DNA from: Lachnospiraceae bacterium
Lineage (GTDB): Bacteria > Bacillota > Clostridia > Lachnospirales > Lachnospiraceae
DNA length: 64,000 nucleotides
NCBI GenBank assembly: GCA_910575275.1
Contig: CAJTEE010000005.1
Coordinates: forward strand, 248,001-312,000
Direction of reading: 5' to 3'
Shown here: in pieces, positions 53,684 to 63,700 of the stretch
Layout: every line of letters starts with the position of its first letter
How positions within the stretch are numbered: the stretch's first letter is position 1
Notes under the pieces: generated by a model
Seen by the model: only the letters and a program-made list of their open reading frames with translations
The model's database searches: none
What the model was told of the DNA's origin: nothing
Translations under genes and position numbers: made by a program

Positions 53684-54595
53684 ATGGGCAGAAATGGAAT
53701 GTTCCGGTCCGCCTTGATCGGCGGTTTTAATAAAAATGATGTATATGAGTATGTTCAGACGCTGGAAAATGAGATCGAGGCGGTTAAGGCGCTGCACCAG
53801 AAGGAGAAAAACGAGCTGCTTCAAAGGCTGGATGCGGAGGATGAGAAATGCCGGGAATCTGAGGAGACGCTCTCAAAGCTGCAGGAAGCACTTTCCGAAA
53901 AGGCGGAAAGGGAGCAGGAGGAACGAGAGGAGCTGCAAAAGAAAAAGGAGGAGCTTTTGGAATGGAGCCGGACCCTGGAGAATATGAGGGCTGAGTTAGA
54001 TAAAAGAGCCGGGGACTATGCGAGGGAAAAAAGCAGGGCGGAAAGGCTGGAAATGGAGCTTTTGCAGGAGGAGGCAAGGAGAAATCAGGTATCGGAGAGG
54101 GCAGAGGAAGCCGCCGGCCCGACAGAGGCCTCCGAAGCGGCTGCCAGGCTGGCCGCAGAGAATGAACGGCTGAAAGTGGAGTTAGAGGAGACAAGCAGGA
54201 AGCTGCAGGAAGCATACGGGCAGAAGGAAGACGAACTGCTGGATTATAAGATGGTTAAAAAGTTTCTGAATGAGGCAAATGAAAACGCGGAGCAAATCCG
54301 AAAGGAAGCACGCGGGGAGGGCCAGAGGATTGTTGAGGCGGCGGTTCGGGAGGCGGAGGGAAAAAAGAAGGAGATTCGGCATGCGGTTGACTCGGAGCTG
54401 GAGAAAAGAGGAATCGAGCTCGTCGCGGTGAAGTACCGGATTATGGAGTATATGAAGGAGATCTACCATACACAGGAGGAATTATATAATCTTTACAGCC
54501 GTATGAACCGTATGGTGGAAGGGATGCCAAGAGGTCTGGCGGATTATTGGGAGGATAATGATGGGCATCAGATATTGGTGGAGAAGGAGGAATGA
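53684..54595 (+). CDS. DivIVA-like coiled-coil protein
   Basis: 303 residues. The start MGRNGMFRSALIGGFNKNDV resembles the DivIVA/GpsB N-terminal pattern, with FNKNDVYEYVQTLENEI as the membrane-curvature or dimer region. Residues 30-260 are an almost unbroken, Glu-rich coiled coil. AAGGAGG precedes the ATG. Proteins of this type act as polar or septal scaffolds. It starts 14 bases after the DUF4832 remnant but is itself intact, unlike everything upstream, so it is probably under selection independent of the Pel locus. Confidence 0.75.
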   Translation: MGRNGMFRSALIGGFNKNDVYEYVQTLENEIEAVKALHQKEKNELLQRLDAEDEKCRESEETLSKLQEALSEKAEREQEEREELQKKKEELLEWSRTLENMRAELDKRAGDYAREKSRAERLEMELLQEEARRNQVSERAEEAAGPTEASEAAARLAAENERLKVELEETSRKLQEAYGQKEDELLDYKMVKKFLNEANENAEQIRKEARGEGQRIVEAAVREAEGKKKEIRHAVDSELEKRGIELVAVKYRIMEYMKEIYHTQEELYNLYSRMNRMVEGMPRGLADYWEDNDGHQILVEKEE

Positions 54596-54660
54596 AGGGC
54601 CGCAAGGTTCGGAGATGAAGAATCGGCAGGAGTGGCATGATGCGCGTGCGATTTTTGCAT

Positions 54661-54687
54661 GTTGCTGTGAACGGAGTGAACAGTAAC
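54661..54687. repeat. short copy of dispersed repeat family B
   Basis: GTTGCTGTGAAC, GGA, GTGAACAGTAAC forms an imperfect inverted repeat; its right half equals GTGAACAGTAAC at 14050-14061 and TGAACAGTAAC at 43121-43131. Confidence 0.55.
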
Positions 54688-54726
54688 AACGGATATGCGC
54701 TGGGATTTTAGCGGTGTGGAAAGAAC

Positions 54727-54755
54727 TTGACAAGAGGAGGGGTTTAGGCTATAAT
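54727..54755 (+). promoter_or_regulatory. consensus promoter of greA-lysS
   Basis: TTGACA (54727-54732) and TATAAT (54750-54755), both perfect, 17-base spacing. Confidence 0.88.
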
Positions 54756-54815
54756 CGTTGAGCGAAGTTATAAAGGGGTAGTGTGCCCTGAGTTGGAAGG
54801 AAAGGTAAGAACGTC

Positions 54816-55298
54816 ATGGCAGATAAGAAGCATATTTTAACTTACGCTGGATTAAAGAAATATGAGGATGAGCTTCAGGACCTGAAGGTAAACCGCAGAA
54901 GGGAGATCGCTCAGAAAATCAAAGAGGCCAGGGAACAGGGCGATCTGTCGGAGAACGCCGAGTATGACGCGGCAAAGGATGAGCAGAGGGACATTGAACT
55001 TCGTATTGAGGAGCTGGAGAAGCTCTTAAAGAATGCGGAGGTCGTCGTTGAGGATGAGGTGAACCTGGATAAGATCAGCATCGGCTGTCAGGTTAAGGTA
55101 TACGATACGGAATTTGAGGAGGAGATGGAATTTAAGATCGTAGGTTCCACCGAGGCCAACAGCTTACAGAATAAAATTTCCAACGAATCTCCGGTCGGAC
55201 ACGCGCTGCTCGGGAAAAAGGTCGGCGATATAGTGGATGTAGAGACGCAGTCCGGCGTGATCCAGTATCGTGTCCTGGATATCAAGCGGGTGGACTAA
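54816..55298 (+). CDS. greA: transcription elongation factor GreA
   Basis: 160 residues, normal for GreA. The N-terminal coiled-coil finger has the acidic tip region GDLSENAEYDAAKDEQ (about 41-56), which enters the RNA polymerase secondary channel, and the C-terminal FKBP-like domain ends with GVIQYRVLDIKR. GreA rescues backtracked polymerase by stimulating RNA cleavage. A consensus promoter lies 60 bases upstream and lysS follows by 23 bases; greA-lysS pairing is common in Firmicutes. Confidence 0.97.
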   Translation: MADKKHILTYAGLKKYEDELQDLKVNRRREIAQKIKEAREQGDLSENAEYDAAKDEQRDIELRIEELEKLLKNAEVVVEDEVNLDKISIGCQVKVYDTEFEEEMEFKIVGSTEANSLQNKISNESPVGHALLGKKVGDIVDVETQSGVIQYRVLDIKRVD

Positions 55299-55321
55299 TA
55301 TAAGAATAGGAGAGAAAAACA

Positions 55322-56839
55322 GTGGCAGAGCAGGAAAACCAGAGACAAAAAGCGAACGCTCAGGAACCGGATTTAAACCAGCTTTTGAAGGTGCGCCGGG
55401 AAAAGCTTTCGGAGCTGCAGGCAAGCGGAAAAGACCCGTTTCGGATCACCAGATACGATGTGACGGTGCACAGCGCCGATGTCAAGGAGCAGTATGCGGA
55501 ATATGAGGGGAAGCAGGTTTCCGTCGCGGGACGTATGATGTCCAAGCGTGTGATGGGAAAGGCGTCTTTCTGCAACGTGCAGGACTTAAAGGGAAATATT
55601 CAGTGTTATGTCTGCCGGGATGACCTGGGAGAGGATGCATATAAGGATTTTAAGAGAATGGACATCGGTGATCTTGTCGGTGTAAAGGGAACCGTGTTTA
55701 CAACGAAAATGGGCGAGATCTCGATCCATGCCACGGAGGTGACGCTGCTCTCCAAGAGCCTGCAGATTCTCCCCGAAAAATATCACGGCCTCACGAATAC
55801 AGATATACGTTACCGCCAGCGCTATACGGATCTGATTATGAACGAGGATGTGAAGCGGACGTTTGTCATGCGTTCCAGGATCATAAGTTGCATCCGCCGG
55901 TATCTGGATGATCTGGGCTTTTTGGAGGTGGAGACGCCGATGTTAGTCCCGAACGCGGGCGGCGCGGCGGCGAGGCCGTTTGAGACGCATTATAACGCGC
56001 TCGACGAGGATGTAAAGCTTCGGATCTCCCTTGAACTGTACTTAAAGCGCCTGATCGTCGGCGGGATGGAGCGGGTGTATGAGATCGGCCGCGTATTCCG
56101 CAACGAGGGTCTGGATACGAGACATAACCCGGAGTTTACGCTGATGGAGCTATATCAGGCGTATACGGATTATAACGGTATGATGGATCTGACGGAGAAC
56201 CTGTTCCGGCATGTCGCAAGAGAGGTCTGCGGGACCACGACGATTTCGTACGCCGACGTGGAGATCGACCTTGGGAAGCCCTTCGAGCGTCTGACCATGA
56301 TCGACGCGATCAAAAAGTATACGGGGATCGACTTTAATGAGATTAAGACCACGGAGGAAGCGAAAAAGCTGGCAGATGAGAAAGAGGTGCACTACGAGGC
56401 GCGCCATGTCCGCGGAGATATCATTAACCTGTTCTTTGAGGAGTTCGTCGAGGAGCATTTGATCCAGCCGACCTTCATCATGGATCACCCGGTGGAAGTA
56501 TCCCCGCTTACCAAGAGAAAGCCGGATAAACCAGAGCAGGTGGAGCGGTTTGAACTCTTTATCTATGCCAGGGAGATGTGCAACGCCTATTCGGAGTTAA
56601 ACGACCCGATCGACCAGAGAGAACGGTTTAAGGCTCAGGAGGCGGCATTAGCCGCCGGGGACGAGGAAGCGAATACAACGGATGAGGACTTCATGAATGC
56701 GCTGGAGATCGGCATGCCTCCGACCGGCGGAATCGGATATGGGATCGACCGGATGGTGATGCTGTTTACAAATTCTCCGGCGATCAGGGATGTTTTGCTG
56801 TTCCCGACGATGAAGACGCTTGGCGGAAAAGACCAGTAA
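55322..56839 (+). CDS. lysS: lysyl-tRNA synthetase, class II
   Basis: 505 residues starting at a GTG (55322) with AGGAG upstream. The N-terminal OB-fold anticodon domain (about 60-170) includes [16 protein letters not shown]. The class II core has motif 2 in [20 protein letters not shown] (about 258-277) and motif 3 in [17 protein letters not shown] (about 475-491). It attaches lysine to tRNA-Lys. It is the last core gene before the mobile-element-like region, and a hairpin at 56969-57014 separates the two. Confidence 0.97.
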   Translation: MAEQENQRQKANAQEPDLNQLLKVRREKLSELQASGKDPFRITRYDVTVHSADVKEQYAEYEGKQVSVAGRMMSKRVMGKASFCNVQDLKGNIQCYVCRDDLGEDAYKDFKRMDIGDLVGVKGTVFTTKMGEISIHATEVTLLSKSLQILPEKYHGLTNTDIRYRQRYTDLIMNEDVKRTFVMRSRIISCIRRYLDDLGFLEVETPMLVPNAGGAAARPFETHYNALDEDVKLRISLELYLKRLIVGGMERVYEIGRVFRNEGLDTRHNPEFTLMELYQAYTDYNGMMDLTENLFRHVAREVCGTTTISYADVEIDLGKPFERLTMIDAIKKYTGIDFNEIKTTEEAKKLADEKEVHYEARHVRGDIINLFFEEFVEEHLIQPTFIMDHPVEVSPLTKRKPDKPEQVERFELFIYAREMCNAYSELNDPIDQRERFKAQEAALAAGDEEANTTDEDFMNALEIGMPPTGGIGYGIDRMVMLFTNSPAIRDVLLFPTMKTLGGKDQ

Positions 56840-56859
56840 AATCGAGGATTTGCGGACTT

Positions 56860-56965
56860 AAAGACAGTATGGTACGACAAGAGTACGACAAAATAAACTC
56901 TCTTAACGGGTTAAAATAAATGATTTTAAATTAAACTCGTGTCAGTTCAAGTTAATATTTTGTAC
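56860..56965. other. possible attachment-site/junction region downstream of lysS
   Basis: The AT-rich gap after lysS contains the direct repeat GTACGACAA (56871-56879 and 56883-56891, with a third variant GTACGATAA at 56962-56970) and TTAACGGGTTAA. Gene content changes from housekeeping to plasmid/ICE functions across this gap. An integration junction is inferred from context; no integrase or second end is in the window. Confidence 0.4.
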
Positions 56966-56968
56966 GAT

Positions 56969-57014
56969 AAGGACATTTTTCTAAAAGAAAGTTTTAGGGA
57001 AGTGTCCTTTTGTT
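56969..57014 (+). terminator. hairpin terminator between lysS and the element genes
   Basis: AAGGACATTTTTCTAAAA (56969-56986), 5-base loop, TTTTAGGGAAGTGTCCTT (56992-57009), G-U pairs in the middle, then TTGTT. Confidence 0.75.
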
Positions 57015-57051
57015 ATGGTCAAAAACAAAATAAGAAATGGAGGAAATGAAC

Positions 57052-57513
57052 ATGAGTAGTACAGCGTTAGGAGCAGAGAAAGCGATTATTTTTATCAGCG
57101 ATGCACATGAAAAATTCTACTATGAGAAATTGAAAGAGGTTAGGTATCAGGACGTGTACCACAAGGCACTTGTATATTGTCTTGGTATCAGTGATGACAC
57201 AAGAAGGAACATTTACAGGATCTATGATTTTAAATCAGGCTGCGTGAAAACGGAATGCCTGCGTGAAGGCTGGCAGACCAGCGGGAGCGTGAGAGTGGTC
57301 AGGATGGCGTTTAATCTTTACTGCAACGGTACGCCGAGCGTTCTTGACTATGATGATGCGGAGGAACAGGTGGACGAGTGCAGATTGTACACAGTGGAGG
57401 AATTATTCTGTTGTGCCTATGCACCTTATTTTTGGCAGGCGGTACAGATACGGTATCCGGAATACCGGGCGTATGACCAAGATCTGTACGCTATGCTCGG
57501 AGGACGGGATTGA
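57052..57513 (+). CDS. DUF6075 family protein
   Basis: 153 residues from the ATG at 57052, whose ribosome-binding site GGAGG occupies 57039-57043. It reads FISDAHEKFYYEKLKEVRYQ, then VYCLGISDDTRRNIYRIYDF and VVRMAFNLYCNGTPS, all typical of DUF6075, a small soluble family carried by clostridial conjugative elements and plasmids. Function unknown. Its stop overlaps the next start as TGATG. It is the first gene of the parA-parB-repA block. Confidence 0.75.
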   Translation: MSSTALGAEKAIIFISDAHEKFYYEKLKEVRYQDVYHKALVYCLGISDDTRRNIYRIYDFKSGCVKTECLREGWQTSGSVRVVRMAFNLYCNGTPSVLDYDDAEEQVDECRLYTVEELFCCAYAPYFWQAVQIRYPEYRAYDQDLYAMLGGRD

Positions 57514-57692
57514 TGTTAAAAGTCAGGCTTATGGGAACGAAAAACGATATTAAGTGGTTCGGGAAGATTTTACAGAAGAACCCGAAAATCGAAGTGACGG
57601 AGTTTTCCGATCTGTTCCCAAACAAAGGGACGAAGAAATATTACAGGACTTATGTGGAAGTCAGGAAAAGCAACATAAAAGAAAGACCGTAG
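57513..57692 (+). CDS. DUF3970-like small protein
   Basis: 59 residues from the ATG at 57513, overlapping the upstream stop (TGATG). The sequence MLKVRLMGTKNDIKWFGKIL then KYYRTYVEV fits the small DUF3970 family found on plasmids and integrative elements of Firmicutes. Basic overall. Function unknown. It lies 21 bases before parA, in the same transcription unit. Confidence 0.65.
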   Translation: MLKVRLMGTKNDIKWFGKILQKNPKIEVTEFSDLFPNKGTKKYYRTYVEVRKSNIKERP

Positions 57693-57713
57693 AAAACAAA
57701 GGAGAATCGAATC

Positions 57714-58496
57714 ATGTGTAAAATAATCGCGATCGCAAATCAAAAGGGAGGAGTGGCCAAGACCACTACGACGAGTAATTTAGGAATCGGGCTGGCCAGG
57801 AGGGGAAAGAAGGTGTTGTTACTTGACGCGGATGCACAGGGAAGCCTGACCGCGAGCCTGGGTTTTAGAGAACCGGACAGGCTGGAGAAAACGCTTGCCA
57901 CGGTCATGACAAATATTATCAATGAGGAGGAGATGGAGCCGGAATACGGCATTTTAAAGCACGAGGAGGGGATCGACCTCATGCCGGGGAATATTGAGCT
58001 CTCCGGCCTGGAGGTATCCCTTGTGAATGTCATGAGCCGGGAGCTTGTGCTGCGGGCTTACATAGAGACGGTGAGGGATAGGTACGATTATATTCTGGTT
58101 GATTGTATGCCGTCGCTCGGCATGATAACCATCAATGTTTTTGTGTGTGCTGACAGTATCCTGATCCCTGTCCAGGCGGCATACCTGCCTGTAAAAGGGC
58201 TGGAGCAGTTGATTAAGACTATTGGAAAGGTGAAGCAGCAGATCAACCCGAAGCTTACAATCGAAGGGATTCTGCTGACAATGGTGGACAGCCGGACGAA
58301 TTACGCGAGGGACATCAGCGCATTGTTGACGGAAAACTACGGGGATAAGGTGCGGATCTTTGAGAACCGGATCCCGCTTTCCGTGAGAGCCGCGGAGATT
58401 TCAGCGGAGGGCGTCAGTATCTATCTGCATGACCCCAAAGGGAAGGTGGCAGACGCGTACCGGTCTTTGACGGAGGAGGTACTTGGGAATGAGTAA
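57714..58496 (+). CDS. parA: ParA-family partition ATPase
   Basis: 260 residues. The deviant Walker A motif is NQKGGVAKTTTTSNLG (about 9-24), Walker B lies in YDYILVDCMPSLGM (about 119-132), and an arginine-rich C-terminus allows non-specific DNA binding. ParA forms ATP-dependent gradients on the nucleoid that move ParB-bound DNA. AAAGGAG precedes the ATG. It overlaps parB by 8 bases. Together with the RepA_N initiator downstream it marks a plasmid-like or ICE maintenance module rather than the chromosomal soj-spo0J pair. Confidence 0.93.
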   Translation: MCKIIAIANQKGGVAKTTTTSNLGIGLARRGKKVLLLDADAQGSLTASLGFREPDRLEKTLATVMTNIINEEEMEPEYGILKHEEGIDLMPGNIELSGLEVSLVNVMSRELVLRAYIETVRDRYDYILVDCMPSLGMITINVFVCADSILIPVQAAYLPVKGLEQLIKTIGKVKQQINPKLTIEGILLTMVDSRTNYARDISALLTENYGDKVRIFENRIPLSVRAAEISAEGVSIYLHDPKGKVADAYRSLTEEVLGNE

Positions 58497-59367
58497 GACG
58501 GGGAGTGCGGCGAAGATAAAATTAAACAGTTATGAGGATTTATTCGGCAGCTCTCCGGCGCCGGCGGGCAGGGAACAGGTGCAGGAGATCGCATTAGTGG
58601 AGCTTTATGCGTTTGCCGGCCATCCGTTTCGGGTATTGGACGACGAAAAAATGCAGGAGACGGTGACGAGCATTCAGAGCTATGGCGTTCTTGTACCCGG
58701 AATTGTAAGACCTAGAGCGGAAGGAGGATATGAAATCATTGCCGGCCATCGTAGAAAGCGGGGCTGTGAGCTGGCAGGGCTTGCCACGATGCCGGCGTTT
58801 GTTAGAGACTATAATGACGACGAAGCCACGATTATTATGGTGGATACGAACCTTCAAAGAGAGGATATTCTTCCAAGTGAAAAGGCAAAGGCATACGCAA
58901 TGAAATATGAGGCGCTGAAGCATCAGGGGAAGAAAGGGGCCGGGAGCAGCCTGGACGAGGTAGGGGAGGCAGCCGGAGAGAGCGGGAAGACCGTACAGCG
59001 GTATATCCGTCTGTCTCGCCTGTCACAGGGGTTGCTTGATCTGGTGGATCAGAAAAAACTGGGCCTGGTACAGGGAGCGGACCTCTCCTTTCTCAATGAA
59101 GAAGCCCAGGAATGGGTCGAACGGGTTCTACAGGAGACAGGCGGCTCTGTTTCGAAGGAACAGGCGGCCAAACTTAAGGAATACGGGCGGAAAGGGGAGC
59201 TGACGCTTCCTATGGTGCAGCTTCTTCTGGCCGTGGAAAAACCGAAAGAGAGACGGGTCATAATCCGGCCGGAAAAACTGAACGAATTTTTCACAGAGGA
59301 TTGCAGCAGTGAGGAGATCGAGGCAATCATTTACGAACTGCTGAAGGAATGGAAGGACAGACAGTAA
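58489..59367 (+). CDS. parB: ParB-family partition protein
   Basis: 292 residues from the ATG at 58489 within the end of parA (GGAGG 12 bases upstream). The N-terminal ParB/CTPase domain contains GHPFRVLDDEKMQE and YEIIAGHRRKRGCELAG (the GERRxxA-like arginine box, about 83-99), TNLQREDILPSEKAKAYAMK follows, and a helix-turn-helix sits near AGESGKTVQRYIRLSRLS. ParB binds a centromere site and CTP. The twin 23-bp palindromes at 60486 and 60601 are candidate binding sites. Confidence 0.92.
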   Translation: MSKTGSAAKIKLNSYEDLFGSSPAPAGREQVQEIALVELYAFAGHPFRVLDDEKMQETVTSIQSYGVLVPGIVRPRAEGGYEIIAGHRRKRGCELAGLATMPAFVRDYNDDEATIIMVDTNLQREDILPSEKAKAYAMKYEALKHQGKKGAGSSLDEVGEAAGESGKTVQRYIRLSRLSQGLLDLVDQKKLGLVQGADLSFLNEEAQEWVERVLQETGGSVSKEQAAKLKEYGRKGELTLPMVQLLLAVEKPKERRVIIRPEKLNEFFTEDCSSEEIEAIIYELLKEWKDRQ

Positions 59368-59382
59368 AGGGGGCGTGGGAAA

Positions 59383-60480
59383 ATGGGCCGTGCGATGGAA
59401 TTTGACTATTATTACGGAATCGAAGCGGAGCAGTTTTCTTTTTACCGCGTTCCCCGGCTGTTAATTAAGGATGAGAGGTTTAAGGGGCTTAGCAGCGATG
59501 CGAAGCTCCTCTATGGGCTGATGCTGGATCGGATGTCCCTCTCTATGAAAAATGGCTGGCTGGATGAGGGAAACCGGGCTTATGTGATCTATACGATTGA
59601 CGCGATCCGGGAAGATTTGGGATGCAGTAAAGAAAAGGCGGTTAAGGTGCTTGCAGAGTTGGATTCCAACAAAGGGATCGGGCTTGTAGAGAAGGTGCGC
59701 CGAGGGCTTGGCAAGCCGGATATTCTATACGTAAAAAATTTTGCCATATCAGAAGGAGGAGGAAAGGAGGCTTCCCATGTCGAGCCTTCCACAGAAGTCG
59801 GAAAAACCGACTTCAGGAAGTCGGAAAAACCGACTTTAAGAAGTCAGAAAAGCGGACTTCAAGAAGTCGGAAAAGCGGACTTCAAGAAGTCAGAAAAACC
59901 GATTTCAAGAGGTCAGGAAAACAGACTTCAAGAAGTCGGGGAAACAGACTCTAATTATACTGACATGAATTATACCGATCCGAGAAAGACTAATCCGATC
60001 TATCAATCAGGGAATCGGATTTCCGAAGCAGAAAATCAGACGCTGACAGATACGGAAATGCAGAAAACGAAAACAGATATGATGGATACGATGGGAGAAG
60101 TAAACACATATATGGCCCTGATCCGTAAAAATTTGGAGTATGAGCATTACATGGCATATGCCTCACATGGAGACAGAGAATTGTTTGAGGAGATTTATGA
60201 GACGATCTGCGATGTAGTCTGCGTAAAAAGAAGCACAATCCGGATCAATGGGGAGGAATACCCGTATGAGCTGGTTAAATCCCGGTTTTTGAAACTGAAT
60301 GGAGGCCATGTAGAGTATGTCATGGGCTGCATGAAGGATACTGCGGCCAAAATTACAAATATCCGGGCGTACCTGGTGACAGCACTTTATAACGCGCCTA
60401 CAACGATGAACCATTACTATCAGCAGGAGGTACAGCACGATATGTATGGCGGAGGCTGGGAAGAAAAGGGGGTTCGATAA
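59383..60480 (+). CDS. repA: RepA_N replication initiator with DUF6017 C-terminus
   Basis: 365 residues. The N-terminal RepA_N domain (about 10-120) reads FSFYRVPRLLIKDERFKGLS and SDAKLLYGLMLDRMSLS, and a winged helix lies near TIDAIREDLGCSKEKAVKVL. Residues about 138-190 are repetitive because the gene here contains seven 23-bp DNA iterons. The C-terminal DUF6017 part (about 225-350) ends with NIRAYLVTALYNAPTTMNHY. RepA_N proteins initiate theta replication at an origin located inside their own gene, which fits the iterons. Present in plasmids and in conjugative elements that replicate after excision. Confidence 0.93.
   Translation: MGRAMEFDYYYGIEAEQFSFYRVPRLLIKDERFKGLSSDAKLLYGLMLDRMSLSMKNGWLDEGNRAYVIYTIDAIREDLGCSKEKAVKVLAELDSNKGIGLVEKVRRGLGKPDILYVKNFAISEGGGKEASHVEPSTEVGKTDFRKSEKPTLRSQKSGLQEVGKADFKKSEKPISRGQENRLQEVGETDSNYTDMNYTDPRKTNPIYQSGNRISEAENQTLTDTEMQKTKTDMMDTMGEVNTYMALIRKNLEYEHYMAYASHGDRELFEEIYETICDVVCVKRSTIRINGEEYPYELVKSRFLKLNGGHVEYVMGCMKDTAAKITNIRAYLVTALYNAPTTMNHYYQQEVQHDMYGGGWEEKGVR
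59794..59954 (+). repeat. seven 23-bp iterons within repA (candidate replication origin)
   Basis: Seven contiguous 23-bp units start at 59794, 59817, 59840, 59863, 59886, 59909 and 59932, with consensus GAAGTCGGAAAA then RCCGACTTCAA. Each unit is itself an inverted repeat (GAAGTCGG/CCGACTTC). The unit length is not a multiple of three, so the protein repeats only every 23 residues (three units). Conservation is therefore at the DNA level, as expected for initiator-binding iterons. Confidence 0.88.
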
Positions 60481-60485
60481 ACGAA

Positions 60486-60508
60486 CTTCTGGACACAGTG
60501 TCCAGAAG
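60486..60508. repeat. 23-bp palindrome, copy 1
   Basis: CTTCTGGACAC, A, GTGTCCAGAAG: a perfect odd palindrome six bases after the repA stop. It has no T-run, so it is not a terminator. A protein-binding site such as a ParB centromere or control site is inferred. Confidence 0.8.
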
Positions 60509-60556
60509 TGAAAGGAAAGAGACAGAAACAGAAGGTAGAAAAGGAATACAGCGGAA

Positions 60557-60596
60557 GGGCAGTTATAAGTGAATTACTTGTAACTGCCCTTTTTTT
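60557..60596 (+). terminator. rho-independent terminator after repA
   Basis: GGGCAGTTATAAGT (60557-60570), 5-base loop, ACTTGTAACTGCCC (60576-60589), one G-U pair, then TTTTTTT. It lies between the two palindromes. Confidence 0.92.
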
Positions 60597-60600
60597 GTTG

Positions 60601-60623
60601 CTTCTGGACACGGTGTCCAGAAG
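60601..60623. repeat. 23-bp palindrome, copy 2
   Basis: CTTCTGGACAC, G, GTGTCCAGAAG: identical arms to copy 1 with a different centre base, 115 bases downstream in phase with about eleven helical turns. Confidence 0.8.
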
Positions 60624-60734
60624 TGGAAAGGAGAAGGCATGAGATATTTATTGCATTACCTGTATGAGGTCCCTTAATAACAGATAAATACAGGCAGGCT
60701 ATAAGAAGATAAAAAAGATTGAGGAGGAAAAAGG

Positions 60735-63700
60735 ATGGATTGTAAGAGAAAGAAACAGATGGCCAATGTGCTGCTTGCTGCAATGATCGCATCGCAGGCA
60801 ACCCAGGCCGTCCTGGCAGATGTCCGGCTCCCGGAAAGGGCAATGCATACAGCAGAGGCATTTGTACAGACGGATTCCAATGCTCAGCCGGTTTATGCAA
60901 CCGATTCCAATGCAAAGGAATTGACAGAGAAATCTCCTGCACTGTCAAATGAAAGGGAGGATTTCGGTTTTGGGAAAGAAGACAGAACTGTTGATGTTTC
61001 GATGCCGCATATCTTTGTAAAAGAGACGCCAGCAGAGATTCCTCAGTATTATCAGGCGACGGATGAGGACGGGGTTTATTCGTTTAGAGACCGGTATGGA
61101 GAGACACAGTATCGGACATTTGGTTTCTTTATGGAAAGCAGTCAGGAGCCGGAGACTGCCTCGGATGCGCATGTAGAGGCTGCCGACACATTGGGTTGGT
61201 ATGACGAAATTACGAAAGAAGCGATTGATCCGGACGAGGAGTATCTGACGCTTGCTCCATACATATGGGAAGCTGTCCCGGAAGACGCAGTGACAGAGGA
61301 GTGCTTTGAGGCACTCTTTCAGAAACGGCCAAAGCTGCGGGCCATGTATGAGGAGGGAAACCACTTCTTTATGGATCTGCACGGTGAAAACTGGGACGGC
61401 TCCCGCTATGGAGTCTGGGATTTTACGGATTGGGAGCAGGTGGAAACCGAGGAGGACATTCAATATTGGTTTTACGGACATGCCGTGAATACGGATGGGG
61501 AGGCGATGGATGCCTGGCTGGCCGTTTCAAACGGGGCTGTCGGATACAGATCGGATGTGTATACGCAGGCGTATTTTATCGGGACGGATTACGGGAATGA
61601 CAAGACTTCCGGCACGAGTACTGGTGGAGTCTGGGTCACAGGAAACAGTGTGTATGAAAAGATTCAGGCATCTGCCGTTGCTGACGCAGAACACAACCGA
61701 ATCATTATTAACGTGTACAAGATCAATAAGAAAGCCTCCGGTTCAAAGGAGGTCACCAATGGAAATGTAGGAGAGGTGCACCTCTTGCTGGGAGACTGCC
61801 ACGATGTCTTCATAAAAAAGAATAAACCCAAGGCCGGGAGCTATTATCCGGTCAGCACAAACCATCAGGGAAAGGACGTCGGGGATATAGACCGGATCAG
61901 CTACACGTTTTCTTCCAATGTGGGCGAAATCGTAAAACCGAAAGCGGACTATTACCGGAGTACGGATCCGGTGAAGCTGAACTCCGAGTATGTAAATCTG
62001 AAAAGGTATGCAAAGGACGCAGCGGATGCGCCGTATATTGAGACGCAGTATTATGGCCTCGGGACGGAAACGATGAGTCTGGATATAAAAGAGGGAATTT
62101 TTTCGATCTGCATTTACAATCCCCCGGAGGACCTAACGGATGTGGCGTTTACCATGCAGCAATATAACTACTATGACCATCAGGAGGATGGGGACAGCTC
62201 GCACTATCAGACGGCGTTTATCCATGTGTCGGATATAAACGGAGTGGACATGGATGGTACGGTGGAGGAGTTCAACAAGGCGAAGGAGGTAACGCTTTCC
62301 TTTGACGGAAACGGCGGGACGGCCGGAAAAACTTCGATGACCGCAGAACCGGGAAAAGCGATCGGTGCGCTGCCGTCAGCCACCAGGACGGGCTATACGT
62401 TTGCGGGCTGGTATACGGCGACAACCGGCGGGAGCCGGATCACGGAGCAGACGGCCGCGCCGGAAGCGGCGGCGACGTATTATGCACATTGGACGGTGAA
62501 CCGTTACACCGCCACCTTCCACTCGGCCGGTTCCAACAACGGGGCTTCGATTACGAGGAATTACCAGGAGGCATTCGGAACCCTTCCCACAACGGAGCGG
62601 ACCGGATACCGGTTTAAGGGCTGGTATACCGCAGAAAATGGAGGGAACGCAGTCACCTCTGCGACGAAGATGGGCTCCGCTAACGTCGAGTATTATGCCC
62701 AGTGGGAGGCCAACCGCTTTATGGTTGTCTATGACGCGAATGGTGGAACCGGGCGCATGGGAATCAGTACATTCACCTATGGAGCGGAAAACACGCTTTC
62801 TGCGAACGCGTTTGCAAAGACCGGGTATCATTTTGCGGGCTGGGCCAGAGAACCAGAGGGAGAGATCGTATTCCGGGACAATGCCAAAGCCGGAAGCCTG
62901 ACATCCGATCCGGATGCCACACTCTATCTCTATGCGGTCTGGGAGGCCAATCCCTATTCGGTGACGCTGCATCGAAATCTGGACGGGGGAGATGATGCTT
63001 CCGTTGTGCAGCAGTATCAGTACGACAGGGAGTACCGGCTCCCGGAGAACGTGTTCGAAAAGACCGGCTATACCTTCACGGGCTGGACAGCCGGGCGTGA
63101 CGGCAGCGGGGAATCGCATGAGGACGGGGCGAAGGTCCATAACTGGGCCGAATCCGGGACGATCGACCTGTACGCACAGTGGACGCCGAATCCTTACCGT
63201 TTATACTACGGAGCGAACGGCGGCCAGGTGGAGCACTCCCATAAAGAGGTGATCTATGACGCCGCAATCGGGGAACTGCCGGTTCCGAAACGGACGAATT
63301 ACCGGTTTATCGGCTGGACGCTGCATGGAAAACCGGTAGAGGCGGCAAATCTGTATCAGACGGCTGCGGACTCTTACGCTTATGCCCAGTGGGAACTAAA
63401 TTTCAAGCTTCAGGAGGAGACCAATACAAATATCCGTCCCGGCAAGGATGATGCATTTGGGACCGGAGATGATGAGATTTATACGAACGGCCCGGACGGA
63501 ATCCCGAATACGGAAGACGACAGGGAGGTCTTTCCCGGGAAGGACGGAGTCTATGGAACTGAAGACGACTACTACATCCTGAATCCGCCATATGGAGACC
63601 GCATATATGCCGGGGCAGATAAAAAATTCAATACACCGGATGACTATATCGAGAAAGGAAACGGTCTGATCCTGCATCCGGGAGAGGACTGCTATTTTGG

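Noticed and set aside
59794-59954. CRISPR array
   Set aside because: The seven 23-bp repeats are contiguous with no spacers and lie inside the repA reading frame; no cas genes are present.
60486-60623. Palindromes as rho-independent terminators
   Set aside because: Neither has a T-run, and a proper terminator with seven T lies between them.
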